A DNA stretch of 64,000 nucleotides from an uncultured Christensenella sp. (GTDB lineage Bacteria; Bacillota_A; Clostridia; Christensenellales; Borkfalkiaceae), in contig CAJTTC010000007.1 of assembly GCA_910579295.1 (NCBI GenBank), positions 18,875 through 82,874 of the forward strand, in the 5' to 3' direction. Each line of letters begins with the position of its first letter. Positions within the stretch are counted from its first letter, which is position 1. A model generated the notes under the pieces. That model searched no databases. It was not told the origin of the DNA and saw only the letters and a program-made list of their open reading frames with translations. This document shows positions 15,407 to 24,722 of the stretch, piece by piece. The translations under genes and the position numbers were made by a program.

Positions 15407-16564
15407 TTAAATTGCTTTTACGTTGAGCGATTTAAGGGAATAAGAGAGCGTGCCGAGTATGAACGGGAGAGGTGTGGTATACTTAATCATTACGCTTCTC
15501 GTGGTGTTCAGGTCGGCGTTTTCAACCGACGTGTACCAACATGTGGGCGTCGCTCCCTTCAACTGCGCGTTAACGGCAATAGATACTGCGTTATAGCGGT
15601 AATTTCTTACCTTGTCGTCGCCTTCTTCCGTGGGAGAGCTGTCGAAGAAAATATAGTCGTCGGGCGTGCTCGCGTTGAGTGCGTCTATAATCTTTTTCTC
15701 GGTTTCGTCCGAAGTTCTCAGCTCAATGGGAGATGAGATTGTCGCCGTGGCTGTGTACGTCGTATTGTCCTGCGGGGTAAGCACGTTAAAAATTCTCGTC
15801 GCGCCGCCCGTCATTGTAAACGCGCGAACAGCCGCCCTCAGCTGACAGTTGTCGAACAGCGAATAGCCGTTTTTGTGGTTTGTGCCGATTTTGCTTATCT
15901 GCGCCGTCTTGTCCTCGGCGAGGTTATTCGTAAAGCTGATAAGCGCCTGCGTTCCGTCCTGATTGTACCACGTTTCGTAAACCGCGTCGGTTTCGATATA
16001 GGCTTGTTCTATATTGTTTGTGCCAGCCGCGTTGGGCGCGGTGTTCTTTATAATCTGCTTGGAGTATACGGGTTGAAGATTTTTGCCCGCCAAACGGTAC
16101 TTGCAGACCGCGGTTATTTCGTCGGAAAACGCTTTCTCTTCCCCCGAGCTCTTCATCTTATACGTGCCGCTTATTTTTGACGAGGTTTCGTATACGTATA
16201 CGGGCTCTGCCGTCAGCGCGCCCTCGGTTTCGGCGTTAACGCGATATTCCGCGGGAACGGGCGAAGAAGTCCAATCGTAGGCGGCTTCGGCATAGAAGCG
16301 AGTGGAGTAGGTGGCGTTCGGCGCGTCGTATGTCACGGAGTAAGAGTTGTTAGAGCCCTCTGTAAAACTTACGTCGTACTCGGCAACTTCGGCGTGGCTC
16401 TGCCAATATCCGAGCATATTGCTCTCGACCGAAGTGGAGGTTCTCACGTTCCAATTTGCCGTTGTCGCCGTCTTCTTGGTGCTGTTGTTTTGAGCACAGC
16501 CGCCCAGCGTTAAAAGGCTTGCGGCGGTCAATCCTACCGCAATACATTTAATAAAAGCTTTCAT
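15407..16564 (-). CDS. Putative lipoprotein of unknown function
   Basis: This 385-residue protein has a classic lipoprotein signal: basic MKAFIK, hydrophobic core and lipobox LGGC with Cys23 as the lipid site. The mature part is rich in Thr, Asn, Ser and Tyr and predicted mostly beta (many YTATAT-like strands). I recognise no domain. The gene stands alone, divergent from addB. Its promoter's -10 box ends 7 bases before the ATG, so the mRNA is probably leaderless; no ribosome site exists. It would sit on the outer face of the cytoplasmic membrane. Convergent with the sugar-kinase stub. Conserved hypothetical of narrow range is the safest label. Confidence 0.8.
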   Translation of the reverse strand: MKAFIKCIAVGLTAASLLTLGGCAQNNSTKKTATTANWNVRTSTSVESNMLGYWQSHAEVAEYDVSFTEGSNNSYSVTYDAPNATYSTRFYAEAAYDWTSSPVPAEYRVNAETEGALTAEPVYVYETSSKISGTYKMKSSGEEKAFSDEITAVCKYRLAGKNLQPVYSKQIIKNTAPNAAGTNNIEQAYIETDAVYETWYNQDGTQALISFTNNLAEDKTAQISKIGTNHKNGYSLFDNCQLRAAVRAFTMTGGATRIFNVLTPQDNTTYTATATISSPIELRTSDETEKKIIDALNASTPDDYIFFDSSPTEEGDDKVRNYRYNAVSIAVNAQLKGATPTCWYTSVENADLNTTRSVMIKYTTPLPFILGTLSYSLKSLNVKAI

Positions 16565-16571
16565 AGGCAGA

Positions 16572-16600
16572 ATTATAGCACATAATTTCGTGAATGTAAA
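16572..16600 (-). promoter_or_regulatory. Promoter of the lipoprotein gene (leaderless)
   Basis: On the minus strand TTTACA (16600-16595) and TATAAT (16577-16572) are separated by 17 bases. The ATG begins at 16564, leaving 7 bases after the -10 box, so the expected start site coincides with the ATG. Confidence 0.7.
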
Positions 16601-16643
16601 AACTTTTGCGCGTTAAATCATTAAAATTTAGCGTAACACGTGG

Positions 16644-16649
16644 TATAAT
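16644..16649 (+). promoter_or_regulatory. -10 box for addBA
   Basis: A perfect TATAAT 19 bases before the ATG chosen for addB. The -35 region at 17 bases upstream (TTAAAA) is weak. The predicted leader is about 12 bases with only a GGTGA as ribosome site. Confidence 0.5.
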
Positions 16650-16668
16650 GGTTGTGAACGGTGAAGTT

Positions 16669-19600
16669 ATGAGTAAAGTTTTTATCGCGCCTGTACTTTC
16701 CGCGGCGCTTGAAAAATTCAAAGAGATAGTAAAGAGCCACGCCGAGAGCGGCGGCAAAGAGGGCAGGCGGCTCGTCGTGTTCTGCGAGGACAGGCTGTCG
16801 CTTGCCGCGGAGCGCGCCGTATGCGAGGCTGTCGGCGGCACGTTCTCCGTGTCCGTTTACACACTCTCGCGCTTTCTTGCGGGCGAGGCGAAGTCGGACG
16901 GCAACGTGCTGACAAGTCAGGGTTCGGCAATGGCTATGCGCAAGCTTATCGAGGCGAACAGGGAAAATCTGCAACTGTTCAAAAGACTGTCGGCGGCGAA
17001 CGCCGCGCAGGATGTGTACGACACGATTGCGCTGCTGTACTCCTCCAAAATATCGGCTGACGACCTCGCGGGGGCGGAGGCGGACGGCAGGCTTTTAAAG
17101 CGCAAACTGCACGATTTGGAGCTTTTATACCGCGCTTATTCCGACTATTTGCGCGAGCGCGGCGCGGTGGACAGAAACGCATATTTAAGGCGTTTGCCCG
17201 ACGTCATACGCTCCTCGCCCAAAATTGCGGGGGCGGACGTAGCGTTCCTCGGCTTTCAGGCGTTTACCGCTTCGGTGTCCGACTGCGTGCGCGCGTGCTT
17301 TGAAACGGCGGACAACGTTTACGGCATTTTTACGGGCGGCAACGAGCAGAAATACGTCAAGGAAGCGTGGACGGCGTTTGTGAAAATCGCGCAGGAAACG
17401 GGGGCGTTTAACTCTGCGTTTATCGAAAACCTGCCCTCGCCGCTCATTCCCGCCGCGGAGCATCTGCGCAAATACGTCTTAGAGCCCGAAAGCTTTCACA
17501 AGAGCGTTAGTTTGGACATAGTACGGGGGCAATTGTTGCTTTGCGAGGCGACCGACGAAGAGGAGGAGTGCCAATTTATCGCCTCTCAGATACTTAAATG
17601 CGTCAGGGAAGAGGGTGTGCGATACCGTGAAATATCGGTTATGTTGCCCGACATAAACGGCGTGCAACCGGCTCTCGAAAGGGCGTTCGGCGAGTACGGC
17701 GTGCCGATGTACGTGGACAGGCGTTATCCGCTCTCCTCGCATTCGGTCTGCCCGTTTATTCTCGATTACCTTGCGTGCGCCGCCGACGGTTGCCGCCCCG
17801 AAAGCGTGCTTGCCGTCGTCGGTTCGCCCGTGTTTTGCGGCAATGACGAGCGCTCCGACAAGGATATGTTCGTCAATTATCTTCTCCGCGCCGCCGCCTA
17901 TCGCGGCGGTGTGAAAAAGCCCGTCAACGAAGAAGTGTGCAAGGAATGCGGGATTGACTATGAAGCGGCGGAAAGGGTGAGGGCGCGCTTTATCGGCGGG
18001 TTGAAGATACTGCCGTCGAGGGTGAGCGACAGCTCTCTATTCTGTAAGGCGGTGCGCGAGCTTCTGGAATACTTCGACGCGGAAAACCGTTTGAAGAGTA
18101 TGTCGGAGGACGCCGAAGAGCGCGGCTTCGCCTCGGTTGCCGCTATGTCCGGGCGCGCTTACGGTGCGGTTATACAGGTGATTGACGAGGCTGAAAAGCT
18201 TATTGCGGGCGAAAGAATTTCCGTGGCGGAGTACTCGAAGATACTCAAAAGCGGCTTCAACGCGGCGGAAATTTCGCTTATACCCCCGAGGCACGACGCC
18301 GTGTTCGTCAGCGATTTGTCGGGTTGCGCCAATACGGGCAGTAAGGTGCTTTTTGTGGGAGGACTGACGGACGCAGTTCCCGCCGCTTCTCAGGATACGG
18401 CTATACTTACCGACGGCGAGCTGAGCTCTCTCGAAAAGATAAAGCTTGCCGTATCGCCCAAGATATCGCAGGTCAATAAGCGCGTACGCGAAATAACGGC
18501 GCTCAATTTGTGTGCGTTTTCCCGTCGGCTCTACCTTGTTTACCCGATGCGAAGCGGCGGCGAGGAATGCGGCGTGAGTGAAATAATCGACTATGTAAAA
18601 CACCTGTTTACCGTTGACGGAGTACATATTTCTCCCGTTCCCGTGCGGGATTTATCGGTGACGGCGGATAATTTCCCCTATCTGTGCGCGCGCCCCGCGC
18701 CTGCGTTGAGGCAGGTCACGTTTTATCTCAGCGGCGATAAGGACTGCGGAGAGAGGGCGGTTGCCGCCGTCTGGGCGCACTTAAAGGAGCGCGAAGAATG
18801 CGGAGAAGAGCTGACTAAGGAAGTTGCGGACAAGCAGAGCGCGGCGGTCGAGTGGCGTAAGCTATACGGCGACAGCGTTTCGCCAACCTCTCTCGAAACG
18901 TATTTCGCGTGTCCGTACAAGGCGTTTATGCAACAGGGACTGCGGCTTGCCGAACGGCGCGAGGGCACGTTCCGACCCCTCGATTCGGGAAATTTTATAC
19001 ATACGGTGCTCGAAGAGGTCGCAAAAAAACTCAACGCTATCGGCAGTGAAGAGGAGTGCGCGGCGATTGCGGGTGAGTGCGCGGAGAGGCTCTTGGGCAA
19101 GTCGGCGTATTTTACGCAGTCGGACGACGGCGGAGCGGCGTATACGGCGGGCGCGTTAGTCGACGAGGCGCGGACAATCTCCGTCGGAATGTACAGACAG
19201 CTCAAAAATTCGCGGTTTACCGTTGAGGACGTGGAGAAGCGTTGCAGGGTCGGGCTCGACGGCGGACTGACCGTCGGCGGCAGAATTGACAGGGTTGATT
19301 GCAGTGACGAATACGTGCGCGTAATCGACTATAAGACGGGGCATATCGACGACAAACCCGCCTCGTACTATATGGGTTTGAAATTGCAGTTGCCGCTCTA
19401 TCTGACAGCGGCGGCGGAGGGCAGACGCGCGGCGGGGGCATACTACTTCCCCGCAAATCTGGAATATTCTGCGGAGGGCACGGGCGAATTTACGCTGAAA
19501 GGCTTTATGGACGGCAGTGAAGAGGTCGTGCGGCGCTCGGACGTCAACGTGCAGGAAAAATGCAGGAGCGCGTACGTCGGCGCATATCTCAACGGCAGGA

Positions 19601-19857
19601 GCGTGGACAGGGCGATGACGAAGGAGGACTTTGCCGATTTTTTGGAGTACTCGACAATTATTGCCGAGCGCGGCGCGGCGGAGCTTGCCCGCGGAGAGAT
19701 AGCTCCCTCGCCCGTTTGCGGAGAGTGCGACAAGTGCGCCTATGCGGGCTGTTGCGGCTATGACAGGGATAAGCAGGGCGAGCGGGAGGAGGTTTCCTGC
19801 GATTGCGGTACTATCGCCGCTATTGTGCGGGCTAATAAGACGGGAGGCGACGTGTAA
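16669..19857 (+). CDS. addB: AddB/RexB subunit of the helicase-nuclease
   Basis: AddAB (RexAB) resects double-strand DNA ends and loads RecA. The 1062-residue AddB has a helicase-like N-terminal half, without a visible Walker A (the first 60 residues hold no GKT/S), as in the RexB branch, and a C-terminal RecB-family nuclease. The nuclease shows GGRIDRVD and, 10 residues on, VIDYKTG. An iron-sulfur cluster is predicted from Cys in TYFACPYKAF plus C-x2-C-x5-C at residues 1020, 1023 and 1029. The start at 16669 is preferred over the longer frame at 16606, which would read through the -10 box. The stop overlaps the addA ATG by one base (TAATG). Confidence 0.93.
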   Translation: MSKVFIAPVLSAALEKFKEIVKSHAESGGKEGRRLVVFCEDRLSLAAERAVCEAVGGTFSVSVYTLSRFLAGEAKSDGNVLTSQGSAMAMRKLIEANRENLQLFKRLSAANAAQDVYDTIALLYSSKISADDLAGAEADGRLLKRKLHDLELLYRAYSDYLRERGAVDRNAYLRRLPDVIRSSPKIAGADVAFLGFQAFTASVSDCVRACFETADNVYGIFTGGNEQKYVKEAWTAFVKIAQETGAFNSAFIENLPSPLIPAAEHLRKYVLEPESFHKSVSLDIVRGQLLLCEATDEEEECQFIASQILKCVREEGVRYREISVMLPDINGVQPALERAFGEYGVPMYVDRRYPLSSHSVCPFILDYLACAADGCRPESVLAVVGSPVFCGNDERSDKDMFVNYLLRAAAYRGGVKKPVNEEVCKECGIDYEAAERVRARFIGGLKILPSRVSDSSLFCKAVRELLEYFDAENRLKSMSEDAEERGFASVAAMSGRAYGAVIQVIDEAEKLIAGERISVAEYSKILKSGFNAAEISLIPPRHDAVFVSDLSGCANTGSKVLFVGGLTDAVPAASQDTAILTDGELSSLEKIKLAVSPKISQVNKRVREITALNLCAFSRRLYLVYPMRSGGEECGVSEIIDYVKHLFTVDGVHISPVPVRDLSVTADNFPYLCARPAPALRQVTFYLSGDKDCGERAVAAVWAHLKEREECGEELTKEVADKQSAAVEWRKLYGDSVSPTSLETYFACPYKAFMQQGLRLAERREGTFRPLDSGNFIHTVLEEVAKKLNAIGSEEECAAIAGECAERLLGKSAYFTQSDDGGAAYTAGALVDEARTISVGMYRQLKNSRFTVEDVEKRCRVGLDGGLTVGGRIDRVDCSDEYVRVIDYKTGHIDDKPASYYMGLKLQLPLYLTAAAEGRRAAGAYYFPANLEYSAEGTGEFTLKGFMDGSEEVVRRSDVNVQEKCRSAYVGAYLNGRSVDRAMTKEDFADFLEYSTIIAERGAAELARGEIAPSPVCGECDKCAYAGCCGYDRDKQGEREEVSCDCGTIAAIVRANKTGGDV

Positions 19858-22800
19858 TGAGCGCAACGACCGAACAGATACGGGCTATAAAGGCAAGGGG
19901 CGAGGTGTTGGTTTCCGCCTCTGCCGGCGCGGGCAAGACGACGGTTATGATAAGCCGACTTGCCGACATATTGGAGGACGGCGCGAGCCTCGATAACGTT
20001 CTCGCCGTAACCTTTACAAAGAAAGCCGCCGCGCAGATGAAGGACAAGCTGAGGAACGAGCTTATAAAGCGTTTAAACGGCGCCGTGGGCGACAAAAGGG
20101 ACAATATACGCGCTCAGTTGGGAAAGATTAACACTGCCGACATAAGTACGATACACTCCTTTTGCGCAAGGCTGATAAGGACGTATTTTTACGTGCTCAA
20201 AGTCGACGCCTCGTTCGAGGTGCTGACCGACGGAGCAGAGGCGGCAAAACTGCGCGCGCGGGCGATTGACGACGTTTTCGATAAGCTGTACGCCGAGAAA
20301 GACGCGGACTTGTATACTCTGCTCGAAACTTTGAGAAAGAAGCGAAGCGACAAAGCGTTGAAGGAAATGCTGTTGAACGCTTACGACGAGGTGCGGCAAC
20401 GCCCCGACTATGCAGAAGTGCTCGGCGGCGCGTGCGACGGCACGTATTCGCAGGCGGGATTTGACGGCGTGAGTTGCGAGCTGGGCGAGTGTCTGGCTCA
20501 GAAATATTCCGTGTTCGTTTCAGCCATAGACGGCTTTGCGGAGAGCTTCAATCCGCCGATAAACCGCGCGGGATATATGAAAGTGCTGGACGAAATGCGC
20601 GATACGCTCAAAGGTCTTATAGCGGGCAGAGTAGTATACGGCGCGCCGTCGCGGCTTGCAACCTCAGCCAAACCGCGCGTCAAGCCCGAGGTAGCCGAGG
20701 AGGACGCGGCGTTCTCCGCGCTGTGCGACAGCGTTAAAAAGAGATATAAGGCTCTCAACAAGGATTTGGAGAGCGAGGAAACGGAGCGGGAGCGCTTTAT
20801 AAAGAGCGGCGCGGTTGCTCAGGCGTTTGTGCGCGTGTTAAAGCTGTTCGACGAGGCATATTCGGGGGTCAAACGCGAAGAGGGCAAGCTGGATTACTGC
20901 GATTTGGAGCACTGTGCGCTTGCTCTGTTGCAGGGCGAGGACTGCGACGGGGACGTGCGCGAGGGCATTCGCGATAAATATAAGTACGTATTCGTAGACG
21001 AGTATCAGGACGTAAATCCCATACAGGACGCAATAATAAGCGCGGTTGCCACGGGCGGCGACGTTTTCTGCGTGGGCGATTTGAAGCAGGCTATATACGG
21101 CTTCCGCGGAAGCAGTTCGCAATTTTTTGCCGACAAGTGCGCGGCGACGAACGGAGAGGGCAAGCATTACATAGTGCTCCCCGACAATTTCAGAAGCGCG
21201 GTCGGCGTTATAGATTTTGTAAATAAGCTGTTTGTAAACGTGATGAAGCCCCCGCTCTGCGCTTTCGACTATGCAGACGGGCACGCTATGCGCGGCGGTT
21301 CGAGATATGCCGAGGGCTTTGGCGGCGTTGCGGAAATCTGCCTTTTCGACGGCGAAACGGGCGGCAAGCGCACGGCTGAGGGCGTCTATTCCGTTGCGGA
21401 CGGCGGCGTTACCGCGCAGAGCCTTACGGCGGAGGGATTGGCGGTCTTGCAGTTGGTCGAGGAAGCGTTAAACAGTCAATACTACGACCCCGACAAGGGG
21501 CGCTCCGTCAAGACGGAGGCAGGCGATATCTGCGTGCTCACGCGGAAAAACGCCAACAAGAGCGCGCAGGCTATCGTGCGGGCTCTGTCGTCCAGATATC
21601 CCGTTGCGGGCGCGGCGGAAATGAATATATGTGACCGCCCCGAAATCAAGCGGCTTTTAGATATCCTGTCCTATTTAGATAACGGCGAGCAGGACGTGCC
21701 GCTTGTTGCCGCGCTACTCTCGCCAATCGGCAATATGACGGAGAACGAGCTTGCCGCAATACGCATTTTCGGCGGCACGGGCAAGGACGCGCCCGTCTTT
21801 CGCAATTGCGTAAAAGCTTACCGTGCGTGCGGCGGCGGTGAAATAGCCTTAAAACTCGACGTCTTTTTCAGCCGCGTCGAGAGGTTGAGAACGCTTGCTG
21901 TCAGCATCGGCGCGGCGCGGCTCATAGACGAAATTTTAAACGTGGACGGCTTTGCGGCGGCATTCGATACGGAGAGCAAGCTTGCCGCGGTGCGCAGGTT
22001 GCAGAAGGAAGCCTACGGCTCGGGCGGCGAACTCTATCTCGCGGCGTTTCTCGCAAGGGTGCGCGACGGCGGTTACGAAATCAAAGCTCCCGCCGCGCTC
22101 GCCTCGGACTGCGTACGCGTTATGACTATGCACGCCTCTAAGGGGCTTGAATTTCCCGTCGTCATCGTTGCCGATATCGCGGTCGGCTTTGCGGGCGACG
22201 AGCGCAGCGATATGCCCTTTGTAAGCGGCTACGGCTTCGCCCCTAGATATTACAGCGGAAAGGACAGAGTTTGCCGCGGCACTGTCCTGCGCAGACTGAA
22301 TAAAATGCGCGGCGACAGGGAGGAGCTGAGAAACGAAATTAACCTCTTTTACGTCGCGTGTACCCGCGCGAAATATGCTCTGCACGTTCTCACGAGCAGG
22401 TCGGACGGGTACGACCCCGTTGCGGCGGCGTTTGCCGAAAGCTATGCCGATTTGTTCGATATAAATTCGTTTGACCCCCGAATATCAGCCGTTCAACCGC
22501 AAGTAGGGCAGTCGGCGTGCGGCGTCAAGCGCATACTCGATTTCAGCCGCGCGGACGAAGAAACGCTCAAAGCTCTGCGCGGGATTTCAGAGTACGTCTA
22601 CCCCTACGGCACGGGCGTGGAGTTGCCCGTAAAGAGCTCGGCTTCCCGCCTTTTATCCCAGCTTGCAGAGGACGACGGCAACGCTCTTCCTATGTTTGAC
22701 GAGGAGATTATGAGCGGCGCGGGCACGGGCGTGGAGAGCGGTATCGCCTACCACAGGTTTTTGGAGCTGTGCGATTTTTCCGTCAAAGACGGCGCGGGAA

Positions 22801-23273
22801 TTGCGCGGCAGACAGAGGAGTGGGAGCGTGCGGGATTAATCACCGCCGAACAAAAGAGCATTTTAAAGATTGACGAGCTTAAATCCATTTTAGATATGCC
22901 CGCGTTTGCGGGGATTTGCGGCAAGGAAGTCTACCGTGAGCGTGAGTTTGTCTGCCGTCTGCCGTTTGCCGAATACGTCGCGTTACAGGGCGGCGCAGAG
23001 CTTACGGAGGTACGCGCCGAGGAGGGCGACGGGGTAATCGTGCAGGGCGCAATCGACCTGCTGGTTATCGAAAGAAAGGACGGCGTTGCGGTGGGCGCGC
23101 GTATCATAGACTATAAATATACCGCCCATTCGGAGGAGTACGTAAAGCGGAAATACGCTCCTCAGCTTGCGCTGTACAGAAGCGTAGTATGCAAAATTTA
23201 CGGGCTTGCCGAGAGCGCCGTCGGTACGACCGTCATCAATATCCGCGCGTGCAGGCAGATAGATATGCCGTAG
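19857..23273 (+). CDS. addA: AddA/RexA subunit, UvrD-type helicase and nuclease
   Basis: Motor subunit of AddAB. The 1138 residues contain the superfamily 1 helicase motifs: Walker A SAGAGKTT near 22-29, AVTFTKKAAAQMK (motif Ia), FVDEYQDVNPIQ (motif II), GDLKQAIYGFRGS (III), and TMHASKGLEFPVV and YVACTRAK (V/VI). The end carries a RecB-type nuclease motif in GAIDLLV and IIDYKYT. The length is a little under the usual 1200-1240. GGGAGG lies before the ATG inside the end of addB, so the two are translated as a pair. With AddB it recognises Chi-like sites, which differ among species. Confidence 0.96.
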   Translation: MSATTEQIRAIKARGEVLVSASAGAGKTTVMISRLADILEDGASLDNVLAVTFTKKAAAQMKDKLRNELIKRLNGAVGDKRDNIRAQLGKINTADISTIHSFCARLIRTYFYVLKVDASFEVLTDGAEAAKLRARAIDDVFDKLYAEKDADLYTLLETLRKKRSDKALKEMLLNAYDEVRQRPDYAEVLGGACDGTYSQAGFDGVSCELGECLAQKYSVFVSAIDGFAESFNPPINRAGYMKVLDEMRDTLKGLIAGRVVYGAPSRLATSAKPRVKPEVAEEDAAFSALCDSVKKRYKALNKDLESEETERERFIKSGAVAQAFVRVLKLFDEAYSGVKREEGKLDYCDLEHCALALLQGEDCDGDVREGIRDKYKYVFVDEYQDVNPIQDAIISAVATGGDVFCVGDLKQAIYGFRGSSSQFFADKCAATNGEGKHYIVLPDNFRSAVGVIDFVNKLFVNVMKPPLCAFDYADGHAMRGGSRYAEGFGGVAEICLFDGETGGKRTAEGVYSVADGGVTAQSLTAEGLAVLQLVEEALNSQYYDPDKGRSVKTEAGDICVLTRKNANKSAQAIVRALSSRYPVAGAAEMNICDRPEIKRLLDILSYLDNGEQDVPLVAALLSPIGNMTENELAAIRIFGGTGKDAPVFRNCVKAYRACGGGEIALKLDVFFSRVERLRTLAVSIGAARLIDEILNVDGFAAAFDTESKLAAVRRLQKEAYGSGGELYLAAFLARVRDGGYEIKAPAALASDCVRVMTMHASKGLEFPVVIVADIAVGFAGDERSDMPFVSGYGFAPRYYSGKDRVCRGTVLRRLNKMRGDREELRNEINLFYVACTRAKYALHVLTSRSDGYDPVAAAFAESYADLFDINSFDPRISAVQPQVGQSACGVKRILDFSRADEETLKALRGISEYVYPYGTGVELPVKSSASRLLSQLAEDDGNALPMFDEEIMSGAGTGVESGIAYHRFLELCDFSVKDGAGIARQTEEWERAGLITAEQKSILKIDELKSILDMPAFAGICGKEVYREREFVCRLPFAEYVALQGGAELTEVRAEEGDGVIVQGAIDLLVIERKDGVAVGARIIDYKYTAHSEEYVKRKYAPQLALYRSVVCKIYGLAESAVGTTVINIRACRQIDMP

Positions 23274-23340
23274 CCCTGCGTATGCGTACAAATTAAACAT
23301 ATTTCGGCAAATAATGCGCGTTATCGCGGCGGCTGTCGGC

Positions 23341-23346
23341 TATAAT
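23341..23346 (+). promoter_or_regulatory. -10 box of the 23354 gene (leaderless)
   Basis: TATAAT ends 7 bases before the ATG at 23354, the same distance as at three other genes here. The -35 is poor, so the promoter may need an activator or an extended contact. Confidence 0.5.
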
Positions 23347-23353
23347 CTGCTGT

Positions 23354-23989
23354 ATGGAAGCCATAACCAAATTTTTCGGCAGTATACTGTCGCAGTTCAA
23401 CGAAGCTAATTTTGCGTTGCTCGCAATTATTGATTTTGCCGCGTACGTTGCGGTGTTTCTTGCGGCGCTTTTTGGGTGCGCGGTTTCCTCCCGCCTGCGT
23501 TCGGGCGATAAGCGCGCGTTCTTTCACCTTACAAATATTTTTACGGCTATAACCCTCGCCGTATTTCTTACGAAGTTTACTCTGCCGCAGTCCGTCGCGG
23601 TAGCCGCCGTCTTCTGGATTTTGGGCTACGCGGCGTACGGTCTGCTGTGCACGTTCAAGGGCAAAAAGAGCGAGCCCGAGGATTTGCGCGCCGCCGCGCC
23701 AATACCCGAGGTTCGCCCTGTTTCGCCGACTTCACCTTCACGCCCCGCGCCCGCTCACCTCGCAGTTCAGCCCGCACCGCAGAGCGCGGTAAGGCTTGAC
23801 CACGCCTTGAATATCGCGGACAAGCTACTCTTGAAAAATCTGGGCAGAGGTGACAGGCAGGAGCTGGAAAAGATTAAAACCGCGCTCACCGTATTAAAAG
23901 TTAAAGGCATACTTTCCGCGCAGGAGGGAGAGGCTCTCAACGATATGTTCAACGCGCTCTTAAAGCTTATGGCAAAATACGACCTTTAA
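23354..23989 (+). CDS. Membrane protein of unknown function
   Basis: This 211-residue protein has three hydrophobic helices (about 18-42, 55-75, 79-101), a Pro/Ala/Ser-rich linker (about 115-150) and a charged helical C-terminal part (152-211) with no known motif. The layout suggests a membrane anchor with a flexible arm carrying a small cytosolic helical bundle. No ribosome site precedes the ATG; the -10 box 7 bases upstream implies a leaderless mRNA. It follows addA by 80 bases and is convergent with the PRC-barrel gene. No family recognised. Confidence 0.7.
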   Translation: MEAITKFFGSILSQFNEANFALLAIIDFAAYVAVFLAALFGCAVSSRLRSGDKRAFFHLTNIFTAITLAVFLTKFTLPQSVAVAAVFWILGYAAYGLLCTFKGKKSEPEDLRAAAPIPEVRPVSPTSPSRPAPAHLAVQPAPQSAVRLDHALNIADKLLLKNLGRGDRQELEKIKTALTVLKVKGILSAQEGEALNDMFNALLKLMAKYDL

Positions 23990-24047
23990 TCAATGAGATA
24001 TAATTCGCAAACATATATTGCGATGCCGTTTGTAAAGGGGCTCGGGC

Positions 24048-24485
24048 TTAATTGCAGAGCGCGCCGATAAACATATCCTTTGCGGCTATCTCGGCAACGC
24101 TGTGCTCGCTCTTCAAAATTATCACGTCGCCCAAAACAAGCCTGTTGAATGCAAATTTCTTTTTGCCCACGTGGGCGCATACGAGGCGGTCGCTCTTTAC
24201 CGTAAAGTCCTCGGTGTGTCCCAAAAACTTTCCGTTATCCGAATATACCGCCTGACCGAGTCGCAGGCGGGCGGACTGCTTAGCCTCCTTGCCCGCTTTC
24301 AGAACCATAGCGTTTTCGCCCGCAAACCTGACGTCGGCGGCTGCCGCAAAAAACTCGTTTTCGCGTTCGTTACAGCATATATAGCCCTCAATTTTATCCC
24401 CGATGCAGCTTATACCTAAAATATAGCCGCATCTTTTTTTGTCCGCACCTTCGATTTTTTTGCCGTAAAGCTGACTGATTTTCAT
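24048..24485 (-). CDS. PRC-barrel domain protein
   Basis: This 145-residue cytosolic protein seems built from PRC-barrel beta domains: LYGKKIEGADKKRCGYILGI at the start and GQAVYSDNGKFLGHTEDF in the middle follow the G-x-x-V-x-(2)-G-x-x-L/I-G pattern. Such domains occur in RimM and in sporulation proteins such as YlmC/YmxH and mediate protein or RNA contacts. AAGGAGA precedes the ATG at 24485. It stands alone. The late DVIILKSEHS segment may be part of a second barrel. Specific role unknown. Confidence 0.65.
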   Translation of the reverse strand: MKISQLYGKKIEGADKKRCGYILGISCIGDKIEGYICCNERENEFFAAAADVRFAGENAMVLKAGKEAKQSARLRLGQAVYSDNGKFLGHTEDFTVKSDRLVCAHVGKKKFAFNRLVLGDVIILKSEHSVAEIAAKDMFIGALCN

Positions 24486-24617
24486 TTTTGATTTCTCCTT
24501 ACACGCTATAATATTAGCCCCAGCGTTCGGCTATCACTCAAAAAAATGGCATATGCTGTCGAAGAGTGCAAATTTGCAACACGCCGCATAAATTTTTTAA
24601 AAAGGTTTACAGTAGAC

Positions 24618-24656
24618 TTGACAGGTGTAAAGGTTTAATGTATACTTTTATCACCT
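24618..24656 (+). promoter_or_regulatory. nad operon promoter with NiaR-type operator candidate
   Basis: TTGACA at 24618 and TATACT at 24641 are separated by 17 bases. An inverted repeat AGGTGTAA (24623-) and TTATCACCT (to 24656) spans the promoter, with AGGTG and CACCT as the arms. Because the operon ends with niaR, whose product represses NAD synthesis genes when niacin is present, the repeat is the likely operator and the operon is probably self-regulated. Confidence 0.6.
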
Positions 24657-24676
24657 TACAAATAATGGTAAAAGGA

Positions 24677-24714
24677 CTGCCGCGGTTAAACGGCTTGCGC
24701 TGAAAGCGCGGTAG
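24677..24714 (+). other. Structured leader of the nad operon
   Basis: CTGCCGCG (24677-24684) can pair with CGCGGTAG (24707-24714); alternatively GCGC-TGAAA-GCGC (24697-24709) forms a short hairpin that would break that stem. The outer stem's 3' arm lies just before the nadB ATG, where no AGGAG is visible, so folding may control nadB translation. It does not match the NAD riboswitches I know. Confidence 0.35.
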
Positions 24715-24722
24715 AAAGTATT

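Noticed and set aside
24660..24722. Known NAD riboswitch before nadB
   Set aside because: The hairpins do not match the NAD-I or NAD-II motifs as I know them.
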